64,000 nucleotides of DNA. Source: Lactarius indigo. Its lineage: Eukaryota > Basidiomycota > Agaricomycetes > Russulales > Russulaceae. Each line of letters opens with the position of its first letter. Within the stretch, counting starts at the first letter, position 1. The DNA lies in the NCBI GenBank assembly GCA_025766275.1, contig JAFKAC010000019.1, forward strand, positions 124,001 to 188,000, read 5' to 3'. Below, piece after piece: positions 1 through 10,328 of this stretch. The position numbers and the translations under genes were made by a program. Below the pieces are notes generated by a model, which was not told the origin of the DNA, ran no database searches, and saw nothing but the letters and a program-made list of their open reading frames with translations.

Positions 1-1
1 G

Positions 2-775
2 AAAGCTCACTACCGCCTCAATGAACCACAAACGATCGACCTCTTCACGTCGGGTCTACCCAAGGAGCTGTTCAAAAACGCATTCCAGTTCGACGACCCA
101 GTCACGTTTGATGATTGGAAGAGGGCCGTACTCAAACAACAAAAGAATTACATTCACCTCAAAGCAAGACTCAACAAATACAAGAACACGCCGACACAGC
201 CAAAAAAGCAAAGCGGCAACGCGGGGTGGACACTTCCGCAGAACTTACCTCAAACCAACCCCTGGGCGATGGATACTTCGGCCGACCGCGCCAAAGTAAG
301 GCTCGCAGGCTCGGAAGATATTGACTTCAACAAACTGCCTCACCACGATTGGCCAACGCCGCCATTCCCACCACGAGGAGGCCCAGGGGCCAGAGGACGA
401 GGAAGGGGAGGATCTCGAAGAGACTTAAGGAACGTCCTTTGTTATAACTGTCACGCTCCGGGACACCTCTCACGAAACTGTCCACACCCCCGCATGCAAA
501 GGCAGTGGCAGACTGCCCCATCAAGCAGCCAAATGACCGAGACTTGGCCACCCCAATGGACCCCTTCACAAGGACCGGTATCGCAATACGAACCCTCGCT
601 GCCGGGTTATGCGACGCCGGCACCAAGCGCAACACCAATGCCACAAATAAAGATGGCAAAAATGTCCGAAGAGCAAGCAAAGGAGTGGCTCACACAGGTG
701 GCCAACAGTACGGATGAGGTAAAAGACCTCATACTTCAAGATTTGTGGGGAAAGGAGGGTTTTCGGGACACCTGA
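2..775 (+). CDS. gag (capsid/nucleocapsid) of element 1, 5'-partial
   Basis: Retrotransposon structural protein that packages element RNA. The frame is open from base 2 to the TGA at 773-775, although the first internal ATG in this frame is only at 269. The left part matches the gag of element 3 (motifs such as QTIDLFT and NYIH). A CX2CX4HX4C zinc knuckle (CYNCHAPGHLSRNC) is encoded near 440-482, preceded by an Arg/Gly-rich stretch that probably binds RNA. The C-terminus overlaps the pol frame by about 30 nt, and pol lies in the -1 frame. No internal stop is visible in this part of gag, unlike pol. The N-terminal part lies outside the window. Confidence 0.88.
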   Translation, partial: KAHYRLNEPQTIDLFTSGLPKELFKNAFQFDDPVTFDDWKRAVLKQQKNYIHLKARLNKYKNTPTQPKKQSGNAGWTLPQNLPQTNPWAMDTSADRAKVRLAGSEDIDFNKLPHHDWPTPPFPPRGGPGARGRGRGGSRRDLRNVLCYNCHAPGHLSRNCPHPRMQRQWQTAPSSSQMTETWPPQWTPSQGPVSQYEPSLPGYATPAPSATPMPQIKMAKMSEEQAKEWLTQVANSTDEVKDLILQDLWGKEGFRDT

Positions 776-3700
776 ACCCGTCAGTCTGGGTGAGGGCTCT
801 ACAATGTAATTCTGTAATTGTGACAACACGCTATCGTTCGCTGCAAATTCCAGTGACTGTCAAAACGAATTACCAAACGACTGAAACAAAAGCGCTGGTC
901 GACTCTGGAGCGACCGACAACTTTATTCGCCCTAGTATGGCAACGCGGGCTGGCATCCCGGTGAAACCACTAGACACGCCTCGCAAAATATGGAACATAG
1001 ACAACACTGAAAATAAAGCTGGGTTAATCACTCATTACGTTAACCTAGAAGTGAAAACACGAGGACAGATAAAACAAATGATCTTCCTAGTGACCGACCT
1101 AGGAAGCGAAGACATGGTACTGGGATACCTGTGGCTCGGCGCCTTCGAACCCACCATTAGCTGGGCAACAGCAAGCATGCACCCGGACGTGCAACCTGTG
1201 ATGCTGGCCACCACCGAAGAACTGCTTACCGCATCCACCATTTGAGCCCTGACAGTGGCCAAAAAGGAGGCCATAGTACACGACTTAGACGAAGTCACTT
1301 TCGCCAGCGCCACCACCTCGACGGAGTTGGCCATACAAGCGAAACAACAGCAAACGGAGGCCACACTCCCCCTGGTATACGCCGCATTCAGCAAACTCTT
1401 TAACGAACAAGCCTCACATCGCTTCCCCCCGGCACGGCCGTGGGATCACGCAATCGACTTTAAACCATCCGCACCAGCCGCCATCGACTGCAAAATATAC
1501 CCCATGACTCAAAAAGAAGAGGGTGAACTGAAGGAGTTCCTAGAGGAGAAACTGAAGCAGGGATACCTACATCCCTCAATATCCCCGTACGCGTCCTCCT
1601 TCTTCTTCATTAAAAAGAAGGACGGAAAACTGCGCCCTGTACAGGATTATCGAGTCATCAATTCCCACACCGTCCGCAACCAATACCCACTCCCTCTCAT
1701 TCAAGACCTTATTCTGGACCTCAGCAATGCCCATATTTATACAAAGCTCGACATCCGCTGGGGGTACAACAACATATGAATTCGCGACGGAGACCAGGAG
1801 AAAGCGGCATTCAAAACCAAATTCGGCCTCTTTGAACCGACGGTCATGTTCTTTGGCCTTACCAATTCCCCCGCAACTTTCCAAGCCATGATGAATCATA
1901 TTTACCGCGACGTAATAGCAAAACACAAACGCTTGGGTACCACAATCCGTGTTTACATGGACAACATTGGTATCGCCACTCACTTTGACAGTGACTTAAC
2001 AGCCCACGTCGCGGCAGTCACAGACGTGCTGCAGGTGGTGGAGGAACACAACCTGTACTTCAAATTGGAGAAGTGCCTCTTCCACCAACTGCGAATGGAT
2101 TACCTGGGGGTAATCCTTGAAAGGGGGGTAACTTGCATGGACCCCGTAAAAGTTCAAGGCATCAAAGACTGGCCGACGCCAACAAAGGTGAAGGACGTTC
2201 GATCCTTTCTAGGGTTTTGCATCTTTTACAGACTCTTCATTCATGGTTTCGCAAATCACGCCAAGCCCCTCACCAAACTAACGAGAAAGGATGAAGAATG
2301 GAGATGGACAGAAGAAGAGGACAAAGCGTTTAACATGCTAAAACGCCTGGTCACGGAAGAACCAGTATTGGCGCACCCGGTCCTCCAGGACCCGTTCGAG
2401 TTGGAGGTCGATGCATCCGGATATGCGGTGGGAGCTGTCTTGTTACAGAAAAAGTCTGACAGAAAACGACACCCCATAGGATACTACTCCGCAACGCTTT
2501 CAGAAGCGGAACGGAACTACGATATCTACGACTTAGAATTACTCGCGATCGTCAAAGCGCTACGCAACTGGAGACCACTGCTTGCAGGAGCTCCTCATAA
2601 GATCAAAATCTATTCGGACCACCTCAACCTACAGTATTGGAAATCGCCACAGAAGATTAGCAGACGGGTTGCCAGGGAAGTACTCGAACTCTCAGAATAC
2701 GACTTCGAAATTCACCACATAAAGGGAAAGAACAACGGACGGGCAGACACTCTGTTGAGACGACCCGATTACAATCAGGGAGTCGAAGACAACAGCGAAG
2801 TCATCGTACTACCTCCAGAGGTTTTCGTGCGGACCCTCAACACCGCACGAACGTTCGTTGCCAACCCAAACCTAACGCAACCACGCCATCAACAAGATGA
2901 GGAAGTCATTAAAGCATGGGTAGATCCCCATCGCCTCAAGAAGGTGCAGGGAGAATGGTACAAGGATGGCAGGTTCGTGGTGACAGGACCTGCGTCGACA
3001 CACCGTGTACTAATACACGATCATCACAACTTACCAATACACGGCCACCTGGGGATCGCGAGAACCCAACGCATCTTAGAACGACACTACTGGTGGCCAC
3101 GAATGCGAAGGGACATGTACGAATACGTACAAGGATGTGCAGAGTGCCAACGAAACAAAGTAAACACAAGACCCATACGAGTGGCACTGCACCCTATCAC
3201 ACCAATACTAGAGGCCACGCCATTCCATACCGTCGCAATGGACTTTATCACCAAACTCCCTCTATCAAGAGGATACGACAGCATACTGACCGTAACGGAC
3301 CATGACTGCAGCAAGGCCTCAATATTTATCCCATGCAGAGAAGAGATTACCACCGAAGGAACGGCCACTCTGTACGTTAACCATGTGTTCAAATGTTTCA
3401 GATTACCCCGTAAAATCATTAGCGACTGCAACCCCCGCTTTACGTCCAAATTTGCCAGGGAGGTCTGTCGAATCCTAGGAGTCCAGCAAAATGTATTGAC
3501 CGCATATCACCCGCAGACAGACGGGCAGTCTGAGCGGATGAATCAATGGCTGGAACAATACCTGCGCTTCTGGGTAAACAAACGACAAGACGACTGGACC
3601 TCTTATCTGCCAATCACCGAATTCGCGCATAACAATTGGCCCCATGAACACACAAAGCAGTCGCCGTTCCAGCTTCTGATGGGGTATGACCCCCATGCTG

Positions 3701-5487
3701 ATTGGATTGATAAGCCTTCCCCCATTCCACAAGTAACAGCGCGACTAACACAGCTAAAAGAGGCTAGAGAAAACGCCCAACGCCTCATGAAGAAGGCTCA
3801 GGAAGCATGGGTGCGCAACAAAGATACGCCCAAATTCCGTATCAACGACCTTGTGTGGCTAGAAGGGAAGCACCTGCGGACCAATCAACCTATGGCAAAA
3901 CTAGCGGCGCGACGCCACGGACCCTTCCGTGTGATACAGGTGATGTCACCATACAATTACCGTCTCGAGCTTCCCATGCAGTGGACGATCCACCCAGTGT
4001 TCCACATCAATCTTCTCACCCTGTACAAGCAAACTACCCTTCACGGCGAAAATTTCACACGACCACCACTGGAGCTTATCGATGGGGAAGAAGAATACGA
4101 GGTCAAGGCCGTTCTGGACGCTCAACATTTCGGAAGGAAGAAACGCCTGCAATACCTCATCAAATGGAAGGGCTACTCTGACTCGGAGAATCAGTGGGTT
4201 GACAAAGACGACGTCTTTGCGCCGGAAGCAATCCGCCTATATCAAGAACTACAAGCGCGCGGGCAACAGGTTAAAACGAGCAGCGCGAAGGTCGAAGGAA
4301 GTCATCCCCTTTTCCTTCACTCTACCACCACCACTCACATGCCCACTTCTCCACTGTGACATGTCACACAAGCGCAACTCCTCGACTCCCTCGCAGAAGA
4401 CACCCGCGCCCTCTTGGACGAGGGCGACGACACCGAAGTACCTAACACTCAGCTCGCGCCATGGACACCTCTTGCACCAGCAGAGGGGCCCATCACCATG
4501 CAAGAGTGGGCGCACATCGTCACCAGGTTTCCCGACCTGACAACTACCCCCGACAACGAACGAGCAGTCGTCCATGTCTTCCGAAACGACAGTAACGAGT
4601 GCGAGCCGATCGCCGCTATCCCCCCAAGCGATGACCTCATTGGCGTTCGTGGAGTTTTCCCGAGCAACGACCAGCGTTCAAGCGCTGATGGAGTACGAGT
4701 TGGAGGGGTGGAGGAGAGTAGCAGCGGAGTGGCAGAAGGAACAACTCGACTCAGCAGCGGCCCGACTGAGGGAGATGCGCGAGTGACGGCAGCGATGGCG
4801 GCAGCTGAGGCTGGCCATGACGACGAAGATTATTACCCGGCGAGACACCCCTTCCTTCGAACGAAACGCGACGCTGATAATCCCGGGGTCACACCCTGGC
4901 TCGTCTACTCCGACGGCTCCCCCATGTATCGAGGACGTGTGCGCGTGCCTGGTGCCGCCGATCACCGTCCGTTCACAGCTGCCGAGGACCCCGCGCATGT
5001 CATTGCGCCTGAAGGGTTCCGGGCGAACTGACGACCCCATTACATTCGATACCCCATCACCGGGCCCAACGGAGTAGAGAGGGACGCATCACACATCCAG
5101 ATCATCGGAGGGGCCGACCCCCTCATATTAGGAGTTATACCGGGTTCGCCACATGTGTACGGTAAGCCCTTCTACGCCAAGCCCCACGTCTCGGCCGCAC
5201 TTCGCCCCACGTACCCCCACGAGGACCTCATTGTCTTCGAGGCGGACCGCATCACTGACTGCGTGCTCAACCGTATCAACGACGAGTCGCTCACGGCGGA
5301 AGTGACGCGATTCCGCACCGCCAGCTACAAGCTCGACCGTCTGCGTGCCCGAGTTAGTCAACTCCGCGCCATGATCGAATGCGCACAGGACGACCAACAA
5401 GACTCCATCTACCAACTGGAGCGGGCAACGGCATTAGAGCGCATCGCCGATGAGCAGAGCAATTGGCCGGCAAGAGACTTTCGGTGA
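745..5487 (+). pseudogene. pol polyprotein of element 1 (protease, RT, RNase H, integrase, chromodomain, C-terminal extension), inactivated
   Basis: One frame throughout. It holds an aspartic protease (LVDSGATDNFI, about 895-930), reverse transcriptase, RNase H (EVDASGYAVGAVL, about 2405), an integrase with an HHCC zinc finger (about 3015-3160) and DDE core (MDFITKLP, SDCNPRF, the TDGQSERMNQ region), and a chromodomain (YLIKWKGYSDSENQW, about 4153). About 370 residues follow, ending 30 nt before the LTR. Four in-frame TGA codons break it: 1243-1245, 1777-1779, 4357-4359 and 5029-5031. At 1777 and 5029 the relatives read Arg, which fits CGA to TGA. The RT active site reads YMDN instead of YMDD (about 1957), a further inactivating change. 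Family A copies in this window share the whole architecture. Confidence 0.92.
757..763 (+). promoter_or_regulatory. Putative -1 ribosomal frameshift site (GGGTTTT) at gag-pol junction, element 1
   Basis: The heptamer GGGTTTT is phased as G GGT TTT in the gag frame (codons start at 758 and 761), the canonical X XXY YYZ pattern. Slipping back one base enters the pol frame four codons before the gag stop. The same heptamer in the same phase occurs in elements 2 and 3. No downstream pseudoknot was evaluated. Confidence 0.7.
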
Positions 5488-5516
5488 GTCGGGGTCTCAC
5501 GCTGAAGAGGGGGTGA

Positions 5517-6045
5517 TGTTACGTTTCGACTGTGGACCCTTACTGTACCGGTTGCAACTACGGCGGTAAGGTATATTAGTTGCGGACTTATCTACGACGA
5601 AGCGGTGATACAGTAGCATGATAGGAGATATGGTACTGATAGCTGACTGAGAACGGACACCACTGATACTAGTACTAGTAGTACTAGGGTTTGAGATGTT
5701 TCTGCGATACGTTGGACGCCTTACTACTGTGACTCATAGCAGCGCTTCTAAGCCTGCTCAACTTGTATTTAAACCATCTTGTGAAGACCAAGATACGCCA
5801 TCTTGGTCTTCTTGAATCGTCACTGGTTCCTTTCTCCCTTCTCTCTCTCTTCGCCTTTTCTATTCTCGCATCAGCAAGTCTGACTTCGTTCGTGACTTAG
5901 ACGTCATCGCTTGCCAGTGTACCTCCGAGTATTCACTAGGGCAGGAGCTTGGACCTTCGCATCTTCAAGTCATCAGACCGTTATTTGCTAAGTCGTTACC
6001 GTCACTTAGAAGCTCAAGTCGAGCTAACGTTGTGACGACGTTACA
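5517..6045 (+). repeat. 3' LTR of element 1 (family A, long form)
   Basis: Begins TGTTACG and ends CGTTACA, 529 bp. It is about 86 percent or more alike by eye to the solo LTR at 6940-7460 and related to the shorter LTRs at 9357, 35779 and 37642. It contains a TATTTAAA box (about 5766) followed by an inverted repeat, AAGACCAAGAT then ATCTTGGTCTT (about 5783-5811), which also matches the primer-binding site of the family. Confidence 0.93.
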
Positions 6046-6939
6046 TCCGGTGACGTATTCGTATACGTCCTGGCGAATACTTGGCCACCAGTGATGCCAT
6101 TCTACGATTCGCTGCGTCCTGCTTATGCCAGGGTGTCCGTGTACCGGCGGGTCGTGGTGGTCTTGTATGATAGCCCAATACATTGTCATAGGTCCTGTAA
6201 TTACCAACCGCCCGTCCTTGTACCATTCTCCCTCTATTTTCTTGAGGTGATGGGCATTGACCCAGGTTTTGATTACGGTTGGGTCTTGTCGCCATCTCGG
6301 TTGTTGCATCATGGGGTGTATTTCCAGCGTTCGCGCAACATTAGTGGCTCGTATGAATACTTCCGGAGGTAGGACGACTACACCTTGGTTGTCTTCCTCT
6401 CCCTGGTCGTAGTCCGGTCGTCTTGATAGCACATCCGCTCTGCCGTTGTTTTTCCCTTTGATATGATGGATTTCGAAGTCGTATTCCATCAGTTCCAGCA
6501 CTTCCCGGGCGACCCTGCGACTGATCTTCTGCGGTGTCTTCCAGTACTGCAGGTTCAAGTGGTCAGAGAATATTTTGATCTTGTGTGGGGATCCCGCAAG
6601 TAGGGGGCACCAGTGCTGGAGGGCCTTGACGATGGCGAGAAGTTCTAGGTCGTAGATGTCGTAGTTTCGCTCGGCTTCGTTGAGCGTGGCCGAGTAGTAT
6701 CCTATCGGGTGCTTGCGACCGTCATTTTTCTTTTGTAGGAGTACCGCACCTACCACGAATCCTGACGCGTCGACCTCTAGTTCGAGCTGATCTTGTAGAT
6801 TGGGGTGCGCCAGCACGGGTTCTTCGGTTACGAGACGTTTGAGAGTTTTGAATGCGCGGTCTTCATCGTCTCCCCATTTCCACTCTGCATCCTTTCTCGT
6901 CAGTCGGTTAAGTGGCCGCGCATGAGTTGTGAAACCTCG

Positions 6940-7460
6940 TGTTACGTTTCAACTGTGAACCCTTACTGTACCGGTTGCAACTACGGCGGTAAGGTATATT
7001 AGTTGCGGACTTATCTACGACGATGTGGTGATACAGTAGCACGATAGGAGATACGGTACTGATAGCTGACTGAGAACGGACACCACTGATACTAGTACTA
7101 GTAGTACTAGGGTTTGAGATGTTTCTGCGATACGTTGGACGCCTTACTACTGTGACTCATAGCAGCACTTCTAAGCCTGCTCAACTTGTATTTAAACCAT
7201 CTTGTGAAGACCAAGATACGCCATCTTGGTCTTCTTGAATCGTCACTGGTTCCTTTCTCTCTTCTCTCTCTTCGCCTTTCTTGCATCAGCAAGTCCGACT
7301 TCGTTCGTGACTTAGACGTCATCGCTTGCCAGTGTACCTCCGAGTATTCACTAGGGCAGGGGCTTGGACCTTCGCATCTTCAAGTCATCAGACCATTATT
7401 TGCTAAGTCGTTACCATCACTTAGAAGCTCAAGTCGAGCTAACGTCGTGATGACGTTACA
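6940..7460 (+). repeat. Solo LTR, family A long form, TSD CCTCG
   Basis: Begins TGTTACG, ends CGTTACA, 521 bp, plus orientation. It is flanked by an exact 5-bp duplication CCTCG (6935-6939 and 7461-7465) within the RT/RNase H connection of element 2. Solo LTRs arise by recombination between the two LTRs of a full element after insertion. Confidence 0.96.
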
Positions 7461-8934
7461 CCTCGGATAAAAAGGCGGTAAAAGTTACAGAAGCCTAAAA
7501 ATGATCGTACGTCCCTAACTTTGGTCGGCATTGGCCAGTCCTTGATGCCGTGAACTTTTACCGGGTCCATACATGTTACCCCCCTTTCAAGGATTACCCC
7601 CAGGTAATCCATCCGAGGTTGATGGAACAGGCATTTCTCTAGCTTGAAATAAAGGTCATGGTCCTGGGCGACGCGAAGGACATCCGTGACTGCTGCCACG
7701 TGATCGGCAGAGGTGGATCCCTCGCGCGTGGCGATGCCGATGTCGTCCATATATACCTGAATTGCCGTGCCTCGAAGCTTGTGTTTTGCAATGGTGTCGC
7801 GATAGATATGGTTCATCATGGTTTGGAAGGTTGCCGGTGAGTTTGTGAGTCCGAAGAACATGACTGTTGGTTCAAAGAGTCCAAATTTGGTTTTAAAAGC
7901 CACCTTTTCCTGGTCGCCGTCTCGTATGCGGACATTATTATACCCCCAGCGAATGTCGAGTTTTGTGTAGATGTGGGCGTTGCTGAGGTCATAGATGAGG
8001 TCTTGGATTAATGGGAGTGGGTATTGGTTGCGTATGGTATGCGAGTTAATGACACAATAGTCCTGTACTGGACGTAGCTGTCCGTCCTTCTTTTTAACGA
8101 AGAAGAATGATGATGCGTACGGGGAAATTGAAGGGCGAAGGTACCCTTGCCGGAGCTTTTCATCCAAGAACTCCTTGAGTTTTCCTTCCTCCTCCTGTGT
8201 TAGTGGGTATATTTTACAGTCGATTGCGGAGGGTGTGCCGGGCTTAAAGTCAATTGCGTGGTCCCATGGCCTGGTGGGGGGAAATCGTTGGGATGCATCT
8301 TCGCTGAAGAGTTTTTGAAAGGCCTGATACACCGCCGGCAGTTCCACAGGCTTGTCGTCCGTCTTTGCTCTGATGGCCAGTTCCGTTGACGTAGTTGCCC
8401 GCAAATACGCATCTTCTTCGTCCATCTCCAGGATGATCGTCTCCTTTTGCTCGTTAGTGAGGGCAGACGCGATAACGGTATGACGGTTTAGACTGTCCTG
8501 TGTACTGATTACGATGGGCATGACGTCTTCGCGTATAACCACATCCCTCCAGTTGATGGTTGGTTTGTACGTTGCCAACCAGGGGTATCCTAGGACGATG
8601 TCTTTGCTTCCGAGATCCGTGATGAGGAAGCGCATGGTTCTGTGGTATCCTTTGGCGTATACATCTAGGTCGGTAAAATGAGTGATAGACCCAGCTTTAT
8701 TTTCTGTGTTGTCTATATTCCAAATCTTTCGCGGTTGAGTCAATGGTTGAACACCTATGCCCAGTTTTGTTGCGAAGTTCGGGTGCATGAAATTGTCGGT
8801 GGCTCCGGAGTCCACCAATGCTCTTATGTCGGCCATTCGGTAATTTGTGCGAATCGAGACTGGAATTCGAAGAGAACGAAAGCGCGTCATGATTACAGAA
8901 TTACAATTTAAAGCCCTCACCCAGGCCGATGGGT

Positions 8935-9356
8935 TCAGGCGCTCCGAAAACCCTCTTTTCCCCACAAATCCTGTAATATCAGGTCCTTTACTTCGTCTGG
9001 TGCGTTTGCGACTCCAGTAAGCCACTCCTTGGCATGTTCCTCTGCTGTTTTACTAGTGGAGGCGGCCTGTATTTGGGCTGGCGGTGGCTCTTGCGCGTAG
9101 TAATCGGTTTCTGTTGCGCGAATGTTTGAGGGTCCGGAGTTTTGTGGTTGCCATTGCCGTGGTTGTCTGGGATGGGGGCAGTTTCGTGAGAGATGACCCG
9201 GTGCGTTACAGTTATAGCATAACACCGTCCTTAGATCTCGTCGTGATCCCCCTCTCCCTCGTCCTCTCACCCCTGGTCCTCCCCTCGGCAGGAAGGGGGG
9301 TTGATTCGTATACGGTGGCTTACCGTAGTCAATTTCTTCTGATCCCGCTAGCCTTG
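8935..9356 (-). pseudogene. gag C-terminal part of element 2 (zinc knuckle)
   Basis: Minus-strand gag ending at 8935, with an Arg/Gly-rich segment and a CYNCNAPGHLSRNC zinc knuckle (about 9180-9220). Upstream codons are cut at 9356 by element 3 and continue at 36225. The gag stop overlaps the pol frame; the slippery heptamer GGGTTTT is at 8953-8947 on the minus strand. Confidence 0.88.
8947..8953 (-). promoter_or_regulatory. Putative -1 frameshift site (GGGTTTT), element 2
   Basis: Same heptamer and phase as in elements 1 and 3 (G GGT TTT in the gag frame), immediately before the gag stop at 8935. Confidence 0.7.
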
Positions 9357-9802
9357 TGTTACGGCTGTAGTATGGACCCTTAGTGTACCGGTTGTGACTA
9401 CAGCTCTAAGGTAGATTAGTCACGGACCCGGAGTTTACGATAGGAGATAGGCGTTGAAGAGATGACTCGATCCTAGTACGAGTAGTAGTAGTATTAGGAT
9501 TGTGCTACTTACGCGATACGTTGGACGCTACGATACTGTGACTCATAGCAGCGCTTGAAAGCCTGCTCTTTCTGTATTTAATATAGCTGCGGAAGACCAA
9601 GATACGCCATCTTGGTCTTCTTCAATCGTCACTTCTTGTTTGCAATCTCGCTTCGCCTCTATACAGTTAGAGGGCCGTCTCAATCTACTAGTGTCTTCGA
9701 ACATCTAGAAGTCGCCTTCGTGCCATACGCCTAGGGTGTGATTAGCTAAGTTACAGTCGCCTTTGTACGCTCAAGTCGAGCTGACGTCGTGACGGCGTTA
9801 CA
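9357..9802 (+). repeat. 5' LTR of element 3
   Basis: TGTTACG to GTTACA, 446 bp. It differs from the 3' LTR (35779-36224) at about ten positions, all CpG in one of the two copies or in the inferred ancestor. It shares the end sequences and central hairpin of the long-form family-A LTRs but is about 80 bp shorter. Confidence 0.96.
9575..9619 (+). promoter_or_regulatory. LTR promoter: TATA box and likely transcript start
   Basis: TATTTAA at 9575-9581 is followed 34 nt later by ATCTTGGTCTT (9609-9619). That 11-mer is the exact reverse complement of AAGACCAAGAT at 9805-9815, two bases inside the element. The spacing from the TATA box fits an RNA start at or near 9609, which suits Tf1-style self-priming. 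The start site is inferred. Confidence 0.6.
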
Positions 9803-10328
9803 TTAAGACCAAGATATCATTGTGGCGACTGTCAACACTCGAGAACAGTGGACGAGTTTCCGTCCCTACCACCTAGAACGAAGAGGAGACCGCAATGTAC
9901 CAACTTGATTCTTAGGAGCGGCCCGGTGGAGAGACCGAGGAGACGAAACAGGATATTTTGTAGAATTCAACGGACCTACAAGGTTCAGACCGGTTGGGTT
10001 CAATTTCGACCATCTGTGCTGGGTAGAGATTACGTGGAACCCCATAGATCATCGCTGGGACGTTGTCAGACCAGCAGGAAGGCAGTATCAGTGCGACATC
10101 GACGCACGCGAGCTCAACTCACGAGCAGACTGGGGACCAATTGACGGCCAGATAAGGGAACATTCCACGGGAGAAGCAGTAAGCGAGGAAACTGAAGAGG
10201 AAGAACAAAGCGAAGAAAATCGACCAGCAAGTGTTGGACCTATTGAGCAGTACACTATCCAACGAGCTGAGTCCTTACACATCTCGGAACAGCCAGAAGT
10301 CATTCACGTACGATCGCCGGCAGCAGAA
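9803..10328 (+). other. Leader / possible N-terminal extension of gag without ATG, element 3
   Basis: The region between the primer site and the first gag-frame ATG (10329) is conserved at protein level with element 2 (37090-37600). Motifs include ITWNPID and an acidic run EETEEEEQSEEN. No ATG precedes it in that frame, and element 3 has a TGA where element 2 reads Arg (about 9906). It may be translated from a non-AUG or spliced start, or it may simply be a conserved leader. Confidence 0.5.
9805..9815 (+). promoter_or_regulatory. Putative self-primer binding site of element 3
   Basis: AAGACCAAGAT begins two bases after the LTR end. It does not look like a tRNA 3'-end complement (which would begin TGG). 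It is perfectly complementary over 11 nt to the probable 5' end of the element RNA (9609-9619). Tf1, sushi and Maggy elements are known to prime this way. Confidence 0.6.

Larger units (their letters stand above)
1..6045 (+). mobile_element. Ty3-type retrotransposon, family A element 1 (5' end outside window)
   Basis: Contains gag, pol and a 3' LTR in order. The 5' LTR and the start of gag lie left of the window. It is inserted in the integrase zinc-finger region of a minus-strand relative (element 2): that reading frame stops being homologous at 6046, exactly where this LTR ends. The 5 bases after the LTR (TCCGG, 6046-6050) should be the TSD, but the left copy is not in view. The element is inactivated by several in-frame TGA codons. 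Confidence 0.93.
6046..9025 (-). pseudogene. pol of element 2 (protease, RT, RNase H, start of integrase), split by a solo LTR
   Basis: Read on the minus strand from 9025. It has a protease (LVDSGATDNFM, about 8825), a reverse transcriptase with intact YMDDIGIA (about 7745) and the start of the RT connection up to 7466. The 521-bp solo LTR plus its 5-bp TSD interrupts next, then the frame resumes at 6939 with the connection and RNase H (EVDASGFVVGAVLLQKK, about 6760) and the integrase zinc-finger region, which ends at 6046. No nonsense codon was seen in the two long open stretches (9025-7466 and 6816-6046), so this copy decayed by insertion rather than by point mutation. It is the best-preserved RT of the three family-A copies. 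Confidence 0.9.
6046..9356 (-). mobile_element. Ty3-type retrotransposon element 2 (family A), left part, minus strand
   Basis: This is the 3' part of gag and most of pol of a minus-strand element. It continues at 36225-38094 on the far side of element 3; the TSD CCTTG at 9352-9356 and 36225-36229 marks the split. Its integrase is cut at 6046 by element 1, so its 3' end lies beyond the left edge of the window. It also carries a solo LTR at 6940-7460. Confidence 0.93.

Noticed and set aside
5155..5487. Separate gene downstream of pol in element 1
   Set aside because: It is in the pol frame, and element 3 shows the same region as an uninterrupted C-terminal extension; the apparent separate ORFs result from TGA codons.
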